From Kiritimatiellia bacterium (GTDB taxonomy: Bacteria > Verrucomicrobiota > Kiritimatiellia > RFP12 > UBA1067), in the NCBI GenBank assembly GCA_017454745.1, contig JAFTCL010000001.1:186001-250000 (forward strand): a DNA stretch of 64,000 bases, in the 5' to 3' direction. The notes below the pieces were generated by a model. The model worked only from the letters and a program-made list of their open reading frames with translations, did no database searches and was not told the origin of the DNA. Positions 1-7,970 of the stretch are shown piece after piece (the stretch's first letter is position 1; every line of letters starts with the position of its first letter). A program made the position numbers and the translations under genes.

Positions 1-1
1 G

Positions 2-967
2 GCAATGACCGGTTTGCCGTTGTGGGCTTTCGCCGGGGCAAAAGACCCAAAATACGCCGCGCAGATGGATAAGGCGGTGGCGTTTCTGCTTGCCAAAACC
101 CAGCCCGACGGCGGTATCTACGTGCCGGACCCGCGCCGGGGAGGCGCCGGCTTGGGCAACTACAACACCGCGGTCTGCATGATGGGGCTTCACGCCACCG
201 GGCGCAAAGACGTGATTCGGGCGATTCAAAAGGCGCGCGAATACGTGGCATCGACCCAGCTCACCGGCGACGACGAACACGCCGGCGGGTTCGGCTACGA
301 CCAGGGCGGGCGGCGTTATACCGATCTTAACAACAGCGGCATGGCGATGGACGCGATGCGCCGCACCCAAGACGTCGAGGACTCCCGTCCGGCGGGGGAA
401 AAGAAGGCCGATCTGAACTGGGAAAACGCGCTCAAGTATGTTGAGAACATGCAGCAGAAGGACGGCGAAGACAAGGGAGGTTTTGTCTATACAAAAACCC
501 CGCGCGGCGGAGGCCCGGGCGGCATGGGCGGCGGACGCCCCCCGGCTGGCGGGAAACCGGTCGAGGAACGCCCGGTGCTGAAATCCTACGGTTCGATTTC
601 CTATGTCGGCCTGTTGTCGCTGCTCCACTGCCAGCTTAAGCGTAACGACCCGCGGGTGGTGTCGGCGCTTGACTATTGCGGCAAATACTGGACGCTAGAC
701 GAAAATCCCGGACAGGGCGAGCAGGGGTTATACTTTTACTATGACATCCTTAGCCGGGCTTTGAACGCCGCCGCTATCGATGAAATAAGCCAAAAGAGTG
801 GCGGAAAGGTGGCTTGGCGGAACGAACTGGCAAAAAAGATCGTATCGCTCCAAAAGCCGGAAGGTTACTGGGTTAACGACAACAACCGCTGGTGGGAAAA
901 CGATCCGATATTAACCACCTCATACAGTCTTATCGCGCTAGAGGTGGCGCTTGGCATGGGAAAGTGA
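2..967 (+). CDS. Terpenoid-cyclase-like alpha/alpha-toroid protein (3' part)
   Basis: The reading frame is open at the left edge, so the N-terminus lies outside the window; the ATG at 5 is probably internal. About 320 residues remain. The sequence is built from helical repeats of the prenyltransferase/squalene-oxidase type, with aromatic and glycine-rich turns such as QPDGGIYVPDP near the start and KPEGYWVNDNN near the end, and a glycine-rich insertion around residue 165-180. Such toroid proteins in PVC bacteria are usually annotated as squalene-cyclase-like; I see no DXDD catalytic motif in the visible part, so an enzyme activity is not supported. It ends one base before the GTG of znuA. A second protein of this family runs off the other end of the window (63278-64000). 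Confidence 0.75.
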   Translation, partial: AMTGLPLWAFAGAKDPKYAAQMDKAVAFLLAKTQPDGGIYVPDPRRGGAGLGNYNTAVCMMGLHATGRKDVIRAIQKAREYVASTQLTGDDEHAGGFGYDQGGRRYTDLNNSGMAMDAMRRTQDVEDSRPAGEKKADLNWENALKYVENMQQKDGEDKGGFVYTKTPRGGGPGGMGGGRPPAGGKPVEERPVLKSYGSISYVGLLSLLHCQLKRNDPRVVSALDYCGKYWTLDENPGQGEQGLYFYYDILSRALNAAAIDEISQKSGGKVAWRNELAKKIVSLQKPEGYWVNDNNRWWENDPILTTSYSLIALEVALGMGK

Positions 968-968
968 T

Positions 969-1829
969 GTGAAAAGAAGCCTCACAATTTCGTTTCTAAT
1001 CGCAACGTTGGGAACGTCGGCAAGTCTAATGGCCGCGCCCAAACCGCTAGTTATGGTGTCCATCCCGCCGCAGGAATGGCTTGTAAAAAGTTTGGCCGGC
1101 GACGCGGTGGAAATCCGCGCCTTATTGGCGTCCGGAACCGACCCCCACACGTTTGAACCCACCGCGCGCCAATTGAAAAACGCCGCAAAAGCTTCAATGT
1201 ACTTCACGCAGGGGATACCGTTTGAAGACAGACTTATTCCCAAGCTTACCGCGCTAAACCCGCAACTGGCGGTAGCCGCCATGGACGAAAAAATCAAAAA
1301 ACGCGAGGAAGGCGAGGAGCCCGGACACGAACATGGCGGCCACCGCCATCATCATGACCCGCACATCTGGCTCTCTCCCGACCGGTACTGCCAAATGGCG
1401 TCCAACACCGCAACCCGGCTTTCGGCGGCATATCCTGATTTGCGGCAAACTTTAGCATCCGGGCTGAACAAAACCGTGGCCGAGATCAGAACCGCCGATA
1501 CGCGGCTGCGGCAAAAAATCCGGCCCGGAACGGTGTGGGTGGTTTACCATCCGGCATGGGATTATTTCGCCGACGATTACGGCATCAAACTGCTGACCAT
1601 AGAACACGACGGCAAGGAACCGTCGGCCCGGCACATGGCGCAGATCGTAAAACTCGCCAAGGAAAAGAAAGCATCACTGGTGCTTAACCAACCGCAGGGG
1701 AACCAACGTTCCGCGCAGATTGTAGCCAAGCAACTAAAAGTAAAACTGGTCGCCGCCGATCCGCTCGACCCCGACTGGCCGGCCCTAATGCGACGACTCG
1801 GCGATTTGGCCGGCAATCCGGAAAACTGA
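969..1829 (+). CDS. znuA: Zinc ABC transporter substrate-binding protein ZnuA
   Basis: Periplasmic solute-binding protein of cluster A-1 (286 residues) that captures Zn2+ for an ABC importer. I place the start at GTG 969, one base after the upstream TGA, because this gives a clean Sec signal peptide (KRS, a hydrophobic stretch, then SLMAA); the frame is open further upstream from a TTG at 951. Family features are visible: TDPHTFEPT with the first metal-binding histidine, a His-rich loop (GHEHGGHRHHHDPHIW) around residues 120-135, VYHPAWDYFADDYG with a second ligand histidine, and a C-terminal lobe including DPLDPDWP. No znuB or znuC permease/ATPase gene is next to it, which is unusual, so partners must be encoded elsewhere. 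It appears co-transcribed with the toroid protein. Manganese specificity cannot be excluded, but the His-rich loop favours zinc. Confidence 0.88.
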   Translation: MKRSLTISFLIATLGTSASLMAAPKPLVMVSIPPQEWLVKSLAGDAVEIRALLASGTDPHTFEPTARQLKNAAKASMYFTQGIPFEDRLIPKLTALNPQLAVAAMDEKIKKREEGEEPGHEHGGHRHHHDPHIWLSPDRYCQMASNTATRLSAAYPDLRQTLASGLNKTVAEIRTADTRLRQKIRPGTVWVVYHPAWDYFADDYGIKLLTIEHDGKEPSARHMAQIVKLAKEKKASLVLNQPQGNQRSAQIVAKQLKVKLVAADPLDPDWPALMRRLGDLAGNPEN

Positions 1830-1832
1830 CAC

Positions 1833-1876
1833 TAAAAAACCGCCCCCGCAGTTTTCACTGCAGGGGCGGTTAGCTT
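1833..1876 (-). terminator. Rho-independent terminator of the rpmJ-rplQ cluster
   Basis: A GC-rich stem (1840-1851 with 1858-1869, loop TTTTCA) is followed on the minus strand by a run of six T. On the plus strand the downstream side is TTAGCTTTT, so it may also work weakly for znuA. It lies exactly between the convergent znuA and rplQ stops. Confidence 0.8.
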
Positions 1877-1900
1877 TTATCGCCAGACGCGGCGCGAGGG

Positions 1901-2365
1901 TTACTCCGTTACCGGAGCGGCCTCGGCGGTGGCGGTCACGGTCTCGCCTTCGGCGACAGTGGCGGCTGCCGCCTCAACGCCGGCTGCGGCCTGATCCGTC
2001 GACTCAGGGAGTTTCTCCACCCACTGGAGGATGCAAAGCTCGGCGGCATCGCCGCGGCGGGTGCCGAGTTTGATGATCCGGGTGTAACCGCCTTCGCGGC
2101 CTTCCATGCTGGGAACCACCTGGTTGATCAGCTTACGGACCGCTTCGGGGTCAAGCAGGCGGGCCGCTGCGAGGCGGCGGGAAGCCAGCGTACCCTTGCG
2201 GGCCACAGTCACGATCTTCTCCGCGTCCCGGCGAATCTGCTTCGCCTTGGGCAGGGTGGTCTTGATGGAACCCTGAAGAACCAAGTTCGTCACCATATTC
2301 CTCATCATCGCCCTGCGGTGGGAGGAAGTACGGCCGAACTTTTTGGCAACACATTTATGACGCAT
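1901..2365 (-). CDS. rplQ: 50S ribosomal protein L17
   Basis: Large-subunit protein L17, the last gene of the alpha-type cluster, 22 bases downstream of rpoA. The core is recognised by MRHKCVAKKFGRTSSHRRAM at the N-terminus and EGREGGYTRIIKLGTRRGD. The family core is about 116-120 residues; this protein is 154 because of an Ala/Glu/Thr-rich acidic tail of roughly 37 residues after the core. The start is supported by a GAGGT Shine-Dalgarno sequence 6-7 bases upstream. The tail is one of four similar low-complexity extensions on ribosomal proteins in this window. Confidence 0.97.
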   Translation of the reverse strand: MRHKCVAKKFGRTSSHRRAMMRNMVTNLVLQGSIKTTLPKAKQIRRDAEKIVTVARKGTLASRRLAAARLLDPEAVRKLINQVVPSMEGREGGYTRIIKLGTRRGDAAELCILQWVEKLPESTDQAAAGVEAAAATVAEGETVTATAEAAPVTE

Positions 2366-2387
2366 TGGTAAACCTCAAACTTTCTTC

Positions 2388-3389
2388 TTACTGCTGCTTC
2401 TCGAGCAGGCTGGGATCGAACTTGTAACCCAGGTAGAGCCCAAGCTCGGTCAGCTTGTCCTTAATCTCGTTAAGCGACTTCTTGCCGAAGTTCCGGTACT
2501 TGAGCATATCGGCTTCGGTCTTCATCGCCAACTCGCCGACGGTGGTGATGTTCGCGTTGTTCAGGCAGTTCGCAGCGCGGACGCTCAGTTCGATCTCGTT
2601 GACGCTCATGTTCAACACACTGCGCAGACGATCGCGTTCCTCGTCCACCTTCTTCTCCGACGCCTCGAACTCCATGACCTCCTCGCTGTAGTCAACGAAG
2701 ACGTCGAGGTGGTGGCGTAACACCGCCGCCGCCATTTTGAGGGCGTCATCGGCGGTCACGCGGCCATCGGTCCAAATGTCGAGAATCAGCTTCTCGTAGT
2801 CGGTGCGTTGACCAACGCGGGTGTTTTCGACCTGGAAATTAACGCGGGTGACAGGTGAGAAGATGCTGTCAATCGGGATACGGCCGATTTCCTGGTCGGG
2901 GCGCTTGTTGCCCTCGGCCGGGCAAAAGCCGCGTCCGGTCCGGATTTCTACCTCCATGTCCAGCGAGCCGTCAGTGTCCAGCTCCGCGATCGGCAGGGTG
3001 GGGTTAAGCACGTCCACACTGTTCTCGCGGGCAAAATCGGCGGCGGTCACTACGCCCGGCCCCTTGCGGGAGAGGCGGAGGGTGACCGGGTCGCGGCTGT
3101 AGCTCTTGAGCAGAACGCGCTTCAGGTTCAGGATGATGTCCGTGACATCCTCCCGGACCCCGGGAAGCGAGCAGAACTCATGGCTGGCGCCGGCGATTTT
3201 CACCGAAGTTATGGCGACGCCCTCGATTGAAGACAGCAGCACACGACGAAGCGAGTTCCCGAGTGTCCGGGCATACCCCACCTCGAACGGCTCCGCGGTG
3301 AAGCGGGAATAGCTGCCGTCCTTAGCTGCGGTGGTCTCATCCTTGATCACGCGATGGGGCATTTCAAAAAGACTCATACGAATCGGCAT
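2388..3389 (-). CDS. rpoA: RNA polymerase alpha subunit
   Basis: Alpha subunit (333 residues, normal length) that nucleates assembly of RNA polymerase and contacts promoter UP elements and activators. The N-terminal dimerisation domain includes RTLGNSLRRVLLSSIEG around residue 40-57; the C-terminal domain (about 255-325) has the helix-hairpin-helix region ELSVRAANCL and RNFGKKSLNEI. An AAGGA Shine-Dalgarno sequence precedes the chosen ATG by 8 bases. It lies between rpsD and rplQ, the canonical position in the alpha operon. Confidence 0.98.
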   Translation of the reverse strand: MPIRMSLFEMPHRVIKDETTAAKDGSYSRFTAEPFEVGYARTLGNSLRRVLLSSIEGVAITSVKIAGASHEFCSLPGVREDVTDIILNLKRVLLKSYSRDPVTLRLSRKGPGVVTAADFARENSVDVLNPTLPIAELDTDGSLDMEVEIRTGRGFCPAEGNKRPDQEIGRIPIDSIFSPVTRVNFQVENTRVGQRTDYEKLILDIWTDGRVTADDALKMAAAVLRHHLDVFVDYSEEVMEFEASEKKVDEERDRLRSVLNMSVNEIELSVRAANCLNNANITTVGELAMKTEADMLKYRNFGKKSLNEIKDKLTELGLYLGYKFDPSLLEKQQ

Positions 3390-3456
3390 GGTTCCGTCCT
3401 TTCAACTAACCATCCGCCGGGGCATGCGGCCCCAGGCGGCGGGACTCTGTTCGCAA

Positions 3457-4062
3457 TTAGCGCGAGTACAACTCAACGATCGCCTGCTCATTGATGTTTT
3501 CCGGGATCTCCGCGCGTTCCGGGACACGGGTGAACGTGCCGGTCATCGTGGCGGCATCCCAGTCCAGCCATGCGCACGCGGCGGTACGTGGCTGGTTGAG
3601 CGAGCTGGTGATCACAACCATGTTGCGGTTCTTTTCCCGCACTCCGACGGTCTGGCCCGGCTTAACAATGTAAGACGGGATGCCCAGCACTTCGCCGTCC
3701 ACCTCGATATGGCGGTGGGTGACGAGCTGGCGGGCGGCGGCGCGGGTGGGGGCGATGCCCAGGCGGAACACCACATTGTCGAGGCGGGACTCGCACATCT
3801 GCATCAGCAGTTCGCCGGTCTTGCCTTCTTTGGCGAGAGCGCGCTTGAAGAACAGGTTGAACTGCTTCTCCAACATACCGTAGATGTACTTCGCCTTCTG
3901 CTTTTCACGGAGCTGCTCGCCGTACTCGGAGAGTTTCCGTTTGCGCTTTGCACCGTGCTGCCCCGGGGGGTTGGGACGGCGCTCCAAAACTTTATCGGGC
4001 CCGAAGATCGGCTCGCCGAAACGGCGCGAAATCTTCGTTCTTGGACCAGTATAACGAGCCAT
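3457..4062 (-). CDS. rpsD: 30S ribosomal protein S4
   Basis: Primary 16S rRNA-binding protein that initiates 30S assembly. I use the ATG at 4062 ([19 protein letters not shown]), not the upstream in-frame ATG at 4092, because the former has a GGAGGAGAG ribosome-binding site that lies in the last codons of rpsK and because S4 normally starts there. Length 201 residues fits the family. The S4 RNA-binding domain is visible as [20 protein letters not shown] followed by [10 protein letters not shown]. Its ATG overlaps the rpsK stop in a TAATG arrangement, which suggests translational coupling. In enterobacteria S4 represses this operon; no such site was checked here. Confidence 0.97.
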   Translation of the reverse strand: MARYTGPRTKISRRFGEPIFGPDKVLERRPNPPGQHGAKRKRKLSEYGEQLREKQKAKYIYGMLEKQFNLFFKRALAKEGKTGELLMQMCESRLDNVVFRLGIAPTRAAARQLVTHRHIEVDGEVLGIPSYIVKPGQTVGVREKNRNMVVITSSLNQPRTAACAWLDWDAATMTGTFTRVPERAEIPENINEQAIVELYSR

Positions 4063-4565
4063 TACACTCTCCTCCGTTTGCGGGGACGGCAACCATTGTG
4101 GGGAATCGGGGTGCAGTCCTTGATGACGGTAACGCGGATGCCGGCAGCCTGGATGGCGCGCACCGCGGACTCGCGGCCGGCGCCAGCGCCCTGGATCCGG
4201 ACTTCGACCTCATGCATGCCCTTGGCGTACGCCTGGCGGGCCGCGTCGTTCGCCACGGTGGTGGCGGCAAACGCGGTGGACTTGCGCGAGCCCTTGAACC
4301 CGGTCTTACCGGCCGAACTCCAGGAAATCACGCCGCCGCGGGCGTCCGTGATGGACACCTGAGTATTGTTAAAGGTTGAACGGACAAACGCGATCCCAGC
4401 GGGGATCGACTTGGTTTTGCCCTTTTTCTTCGTCAGGTCAACCGCGCCCTTGGCCGTATCGTCACCGGCGGCCAGCACTGCGGCTGCTTCGCTGCGCGCC
4501 AAATCCTGCTCGGACATTGGGGCGGCTTCTTCTTCTTTTTTCGCTTCTTTTGCTTCGTCGCTCAT
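4062..4565 (-). CDS. rpsK: 30S ribosomal protein S11 with acidic N-terminal extension
   Basis: S11 of the 30S platform. The conserved core begins about residue 46 ([21 protein letters not shown]) and ends with the typical [15 protein letters not shown]. The total is 167 residues, whereas S11 is usually about 129, because of an N-terminal extension rich in Glu, Ala and Lys ([16 protein letters not shown] and onward). The long form is supported by an AAGGT Shine-Dalgarno sequence 8 bases before the ATG at 4565. A second ATG (4517) would still leave an extension. The gene overlaps the start of rpsD by one base. Confidence 0.95.
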   Translation of the reverse strand: MSDEAKEAKKEEEAAPMSEQDLARSEAAAVLAAGDDTAKGAVDLTKKKGKTKSIPAGIAFVRSTFNNTQVSITDARGGVISWSSAGKTGFKGSRKSTAFAATTVANDAARQAYAKGMHEVEVRIQGAGAGRESAVRAIQAAGIRVTVIKDCTPIPHNGCRPRKRRRV

Positions 4566-4596
4566 TCGTTACTACCTTGATAGAGGTTTGGGTGGC

Positions 4597-4998
4597 TTAC
4601 TTACCCGCCTTCATGGCGGCGCGGACGGCCTTGTCGCGGACGGCGCCGACGGTGCGCTTCGCGCCCTTGCGGGTGCGGGCGTTGGTCTTGGTGCGCTGGC
4701 CGCGGACCGGCAGGCTCCGTTTGTGGCGGAGGCCCCGGTAGGAGCCGATGCTGATCAGACGGCGGATGTTCTGCGAAACCTCGCGGCGCAGGTCACCTTC
4801 CACCCGGTAGTTTTCCTGAATGAACGTCACAATCTGGCGAATCTCGTCAGCAGTGAGGTCGTCAGACTTTTTGGCGGGGTCGATCCCGCACTTCTCGATA
4901 ATCTCTCCGGCCCGGCAAGGGCCGATCCCGTGAATGTACCGGAGCGCGTACTCAATACGCTTCTTGCCCGGAACGTCCACACCTAGCAATCTCGGCAT
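4597..4998 (-). CDS. rpsM: 30S ribosomal protein S13
   Basis: S13 of the 30S head, contacting P-site tRNA and the inter-subunit bridge. Recognised by MPRLLGVDVPGKKRIEYALR and YIHGIGPCRA at the N-terminus (helix-two-turn-helix region) and the basic C-terminal tail SYRGLRHKRSLPVRGQRTK with NARTRKG. 133 residues is slightly longer than typical (118-125). A GGAG Shine-Dalgarno lies 8 bases upstream. Downstream of rpmJ and upstream of rpsK, the usual order. Confidence 0.97.
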   Translation of the reverse strand: MPRLLGVDVPGKKRIEYALRYIHGIGPCRAGEIIEKCGIDPAKKSDDLTADEIRQIVTFIQENYRVEGDLRREVSQNIRRLISIGSYRGLRHKRSLPVRGQRTKTNARTRKGAKRTVGAVRDKAVRAAMKAGK

Positions 4999-5012
4999 GG
5001 TACTTTCTCCAA

Positions 5013-5126
5013 TTAACCCTGACGCTGTTTATGGCGGGGATTCGTGCAAATGACGCGAATTACACCCTTCCGCCGAATAATCCGGCAACGCTCACACATG
5101 CGTCGAACAGAACTACGAACTTTCAT
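5013..5126 (-). CDS. rpmJ: 50S ribosomal protein L36
   Basis: A 37-residue protein read by eye on the minus strand, starting [14 protein letters not shown] and ending NPRHKQRQG. It has the zinc-ribbon ligand pattern of the zinc-binding (C+) L36 form: Cys11 and Cys14, then Cys27 and His32. The start is supported by GAGGAA 8 bases upstream. Placed between map and rpsM, where infA-rpmJ normally stand; no infA is present in the 75-base gap before it. Confidence 0.95.
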   Translation of the reverse strand: MKVRSSVRRMCERCRIIRRKGVIRVICTNPRHKQRQG

Positions 5127-5201
5127 GACTCTATTCCTCTGTTGAGAGTGGCCGCCGAACCGCGGCGACCGACCCTTTGTCTATGGAAAAGTTGGAAATT
5201 T

Positions 5202-5951
5202 TCAAGCCAGCGTCAGAACTTCCACCTTTTCTTCAAGCACGGCCACGGTGTGCTCAAAGTGCGCAGACGGCTTCCCGTCCCGTGTCACCACTGTCCAGTC
5301 GTCGTCGAGCACCGCCACCCCCGGCCGCCCAAGATTCACCATCGGCTCAATCGCGATGGTCATCCCCGGCTTTAGGATGGGGCCGCGCCCGGCCGCCCCG
5401 TAGTTCGGAACCTGCGGATCTTCGTGGAGGTGACGCCCCACGCCGTGCCCCACAAACTCCCGAACGACAGAACATCCCGCCGCCTCCGCGACCCGCTGGA
5501 CCGCGTTGGAGACGTCGGAAAGATGTCCGCCTGGCCGCGCCGCGGCGATACCCGCCGCCAACGCGTCCCTTGTTGTCTCTACCAGACGGATCACGTCCGG
5601 GTCCGTCACGCCCACCATCACGGTGCGCGCGCTGTCCCCGTGGAACCCGTCATAGTACACCCCAACGTCAAGGCTCACGATGTCGCCCGGCAGCACAACC
5701 CTCTTGCCGGGGATGCCGTGGATAACCTCGTCGTTGATGGAAATGCAAATCGCCCCGGGATACCCGTTATAATTAAGGAAAGACGGCGTACCGCCGGTTT
5801 TCCTGATCAGTTCACGGGTCAACTCGTCCAGTTCGCCGGTGGTCATCCCGGGGGTCACCGCCTCCGCCACCTGCTTCAGAACCTGGCCGGTCAGCCGCCC
5901 CGCGACACGCATCGCGTCGAGTTCGGCCTTGTTTTTGAGGATGATCTTCAT
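5202..5951 (-). CDS. map: Methionine aminopeptidase, type I
   Basis: Removes the initiator methionine from nascent proteins (249 residues, typical of type Ia enzymes without an N-terminal extension). Metal-binding and active-site motifs of the pita-bread fold are visible: the conserved histidine in FLNYNGYPGAICIS/NDEVIHGIP, the aspartates in VSLDVGVYYDGFHGD, the histidine in FVGHGVGRHLHEDP, and glutamates in AIEPMV and HFEHTVAV. Its ATG overlaps the adk stop by four bases (ATGA), so translation is coupled. adk-map is the canonical pair downstream of secY, but secY is absent here. Confidence 0.97.
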   Translation of the reverse strand: MKIILKNKAELDAMRVAGRLTGQVLKQVAEAVTPGMTTGELDELTRELIRKTGGTPSFLNYNGYPGAICISINDEVIHGIPGKRVVLPGDIVSLDVGVYYDGFHGDSARTVMVGVTDPDVIRLVETTRDALAAGIAAARPGGHLSDVSNAVQRVAEAAGCSVVREFVGHGVGRHLHEDPQVPNYGAAGRGPILKPGMTIAIEPMVNLGRPGVAVLDDDWTVVTRDGKPSAHFEHTVAVLEEKVEVLTLA

Positions 5952-6598
5952 GCCAGCGCCTGCTTCGCTTTCGCCACAATCACCTCCAGCGGGTCAATCC
6001 CGCCCTTAATGCAGGAAAGTTGGCCCCGGCCGCGGTAGAAGTCGATCAGCGGCAGCGTCTGGGCCTTGTAAACCGCCAAACGATTCTGCACCGTCTCGGG
6101 GTTGTCGTCCTTGCGGATCACCAGCGCGGTGCCGCATTTGTCGCAAATGCCGGCCACTTTCGGGGGCAGGCCGGTCACGTGGTAGCCGGCGCCACACTTC
6201 GGGCAGCCGCGCCGCCCCGCGATGCGCTCCACGATGATGTCGTCGCTGACGTCGAGAAGAATAGCGCCCTTCAGCTCCGCGCCGCACTTGGCGATCGTGC
6301 CGTCAAGAATCTCCGCCTGCGCCACGGTGCGCGGGAAACCGTCCAGCAACAGCGTGCACTCGCCGGTGATCCCGGCCATCAGGTCCCCAATCATCTGCGC
6401 GATAATCGCGTCCGGAACCAGCTCGCCGCGCTTCATGTAGCCTTCCGCCTCCACTCCGGCCGGGGTTTGGCGTTTCACCGCGTCACGCAGCAGGTCGCCG
6501 CTCGAAACGTGGCGGAGCGACGAATCCTGCTCCGCCAGCCGCGACGCCACCGTGCCTTTGCCCGAACCGGGCGCACCCAAAAGTATGACAACTTTCAT
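5948..6598 (-). CDS. adk: Adenylate kinase, zinc-binding LID form
   Basis: Interconverts ATP+AMP and 2 ADP. The P-loop is GAPGSGKGT at the N-terminus, followed by the AMP-binding DGFPRTVAQAE. The long LID domain contains a four-cysteine zinc motif, RRGCPKCGAGY and later ICDKCGTAL, as in Gram-positive and many PVC enzymes. I chose the ATG at 6598 (MKVVILLGAPG), giving 216 residues, because it has AGAAGGA upstream and fits the family. The frame stays open much further upstream, but that stretch covers the divergent promoter and antisense of the tRNA, so it is not coding. Overlaps map by four bases. Confidence 0.97.
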   Translation of the reverse strand: MKVVILLGAPGSGKGTVASRLAEQDSSLRHVSSGDLLRDAVKRQTPAGVEAEGYMKRGELVPDAIIAQMIGDLMAGITGECTLLLDGFPRTVAQAEILDGTIAKCGAELKGAILLDVSDDIIVERIAGRRGCPKCGAGYHVTGLPPKVAGICDKCGTALVIRKDDNPETVQNRLAVYKAQTLPLIDFYRGRGQLSCIKGGIDPLEVIVAKAKQALA

Positions 6599-6633
6599 CA
6601 AAAAATCCTTCTCCGCTAAAATGGGAAAAACAA

Positions 6634-6662
6634 GTTTAGCATTTCGGGTTATGGAAAGCAAG
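6634..6662 (-). promoter_or_regulatory. Sigma-70-type promoter of the adk-map-ribosomal cluster
   Basis: On the minus strand: -35 TTGCTT (6657-6662), 17-base spacer, -10 TAAACT (6634-6639), with TGC directly before the -10 box (extended -10). It is about 35 bases upstream of the adk ATG. No other minus-strand promoter was obvious before rplQ, so it may serve the whole cluster. Confidence 0.55.
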
Positions 6663-6694
6663 CGCAAAAAGAACTTTTTTTTCGCGGTCTGTTC

Positions 6695-6723
6695 TTGACT
6701 TTTTTCGCCGCTTATTGCAAAAT
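6695..6723 (+). promoter_or_regulatory. Sigma-70-type promoter for tRNA-Gln and prs
   Basis: TTGACT (6695-6700), 17-base spacer, CAAAAT (6718-6723). It lies about 77 bases upstream of the mature tRNA 5' end and is back-to-back with the adk promoter. Confidence 0.5.
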
Positions 6724-6799
6724 AATTGTTCCTTTTTGGGAGAAATAGCGTTTCCGGTTCCCCTTGGCGGCCGACGCGCGTTCCGGAGAGGTTTGCAAA

Positions 6800-6873
6800 T
6801 GCCCGGTGGTGTAATGGCAGCACAGCAGCCTTTGACGCTGTTTGAGGTGGTTCGAGTCCACCCCGGGCAACCA
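6800..6873 (+). tRNA. tRNA-Gln (anticodon TTG)
   Basis: A 74-base cloverleaf read by eye with encoded CCA. The acceptor stem TGCCCGG (6800-6806) pairs with CCGGGCA (6863-6869); the D stem is GTG/CAC; the anticodon stem GCAGC pairs with GCTGT around the loop CTTTGAC (6830-6836), giving anticodon TTG at 6832-6834; the T arm contains the standard TTCGAGT loop. The U1-A72 acceptor pair is typical of bacterial tRNA-Gln. The prs start codon follows 20 bases after the CCA, so the two are likely transcribed together. Confidence 0.95.
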
Positions 6874-6893
6874 TTTAGCGGAGTTTTTTTGAA

Positions 6894-7838
6894 ATGATCG
6901 TTTTTTCGGGTACCGGTAACCAGCCGTTGGCTGATAAAATCGCGCAGTATTTGGGTTGCCAGCTTGGCGACATCAAGATCCGCCGTTTTCTGGACGGCGA
7001 AATCCACGTGAAGATTGTGGACAACATCCGCGGCAAGGACGTGTTTATTGTCCAGTCGGTCTGCGGCCGCCCGAATGAGATGCTGATGGAGCTGCTGATT
7101 ATGATCGACGCCGCGCGCCGTGGTTCGGCGGCCCGCATCACTGCCGTTCTCCCCTATTACGGTTATGCGCGGCAGGACCGCAAGGATCAGCCGCGGGTTC
7201 CGATCACCGCAAAACTGGTGGCCAATCTGCTGGTGGCCGCCGGCGCGGACCGCGTCCTAACCATGGACCTCCACGCCCAGCAGATTCAAGGATTTTTTGA
7301 TATTCCCGTCGATCACCTGCACGCCTCGCCGGTATTGGTGAACTACCTGCGAGAGCTTAAGCTGAACAAGCCGTTGGTCGTGTCGCCCGATACCGGAGGG
7401 GCAAAAACGGCTTACGCTTACTCGCAATTGCTGGGCACGGGCCTGGCGATTGTGGCGAAGCAGCGCATGGGAGACGCGGAGGTGGATGCCTTCAGCGTGG
7501 TTGGAAACGTTGAAGGCTGTGACGTGATCATGATTGATGACATGACCACGACCTGCGGCACGCTGTGCGCAGCGGCCAAAATCCTCAAGGAGCACGGAGC
7601 CGCCACCATCCGGGCGTCGGTCACCCACGCCCCCTTGACGGACAAAGGCATGGAGCGCCTGGCGGCCAGCACCGACCTGACCGAGCTGGTGGTGACCGAC
7701 ACCATCCTGCTCCGGGAAGACCTGCTTTCCACCAAGCTGCCGGTGCAGATCAAGGTTCTTTCCGTGGCAAACGTCTTCGGAGAGGCCATCCGCAGAATCC
7801 ACAATGACGAGTCCATCAGCTCGCTGTTCAACCACTGA
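6894..7838 (+). CDS. prs: Ribose-phosphate pyrophosphokinase
   Basis: Makes PRPP from ribose-5-phosphate and ATP for nucleotide, His and Trp synthesis. 314 residues, the normal class I length. The N-terminal half has the ATP-binding/flexible-loop region PYYGYARQDRK and the metal-binding MDLHAQQIQGFFDIPVDHL; the C-terminal half has the PRPP-binding loop VIMIDDMTTTCGTL. A CGGAG lies about 11 bases before the ATG. Pairing of prs with rplY (ctc) and pth downstream is common in bacteria. Confidence 0.97.
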   Translation: MIVFSGTGNQPLADKIAQYLGCQLGDIKIRRFLDGEIHVKIVDNIRGKDVFIVQSVCGRPNEMLMELLIMIDAARRGSAARITAVLPYYGYARQDRKDQPRVPITAKLVANLLVAAGADRVLTMDLHAQQIQGFFDIPVDHLHASPVLVNYLRELKLNKPLVVSPDTGGAKTAYAYSQLLGTGLAIVAKQRMGDAEVDAFSVVGNVEGCDVIMIDDMTTTCGTLCAAAKILKEHGAATIRASVTHAPLTDKGMERLAASTDLTELVVTDTILLREDLLSTKLPVQIKVLSVANVFGEAIRRIHNDESISSLFNH

Positions 7839-7970
7839 GCGGACGGACGTTAACACCGGCAAAGGGCGGGAGCCGGGCCGGGCGTTCCAAAGCGGAGGGG
7901 AGGGTTGCCCCGAAGTTTCCGGACGCGCCGCGGCAGCGGGCGATGCCTGAGCCACAACGAAAGAAACGAA

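Noticed and set aside
6599..6874. N-terminal extension of adk up to 6874
   Set aside because: It would cover the promoter and the antisense of tRNA-Gln; the family start with AGAAGGA lies at 6598.
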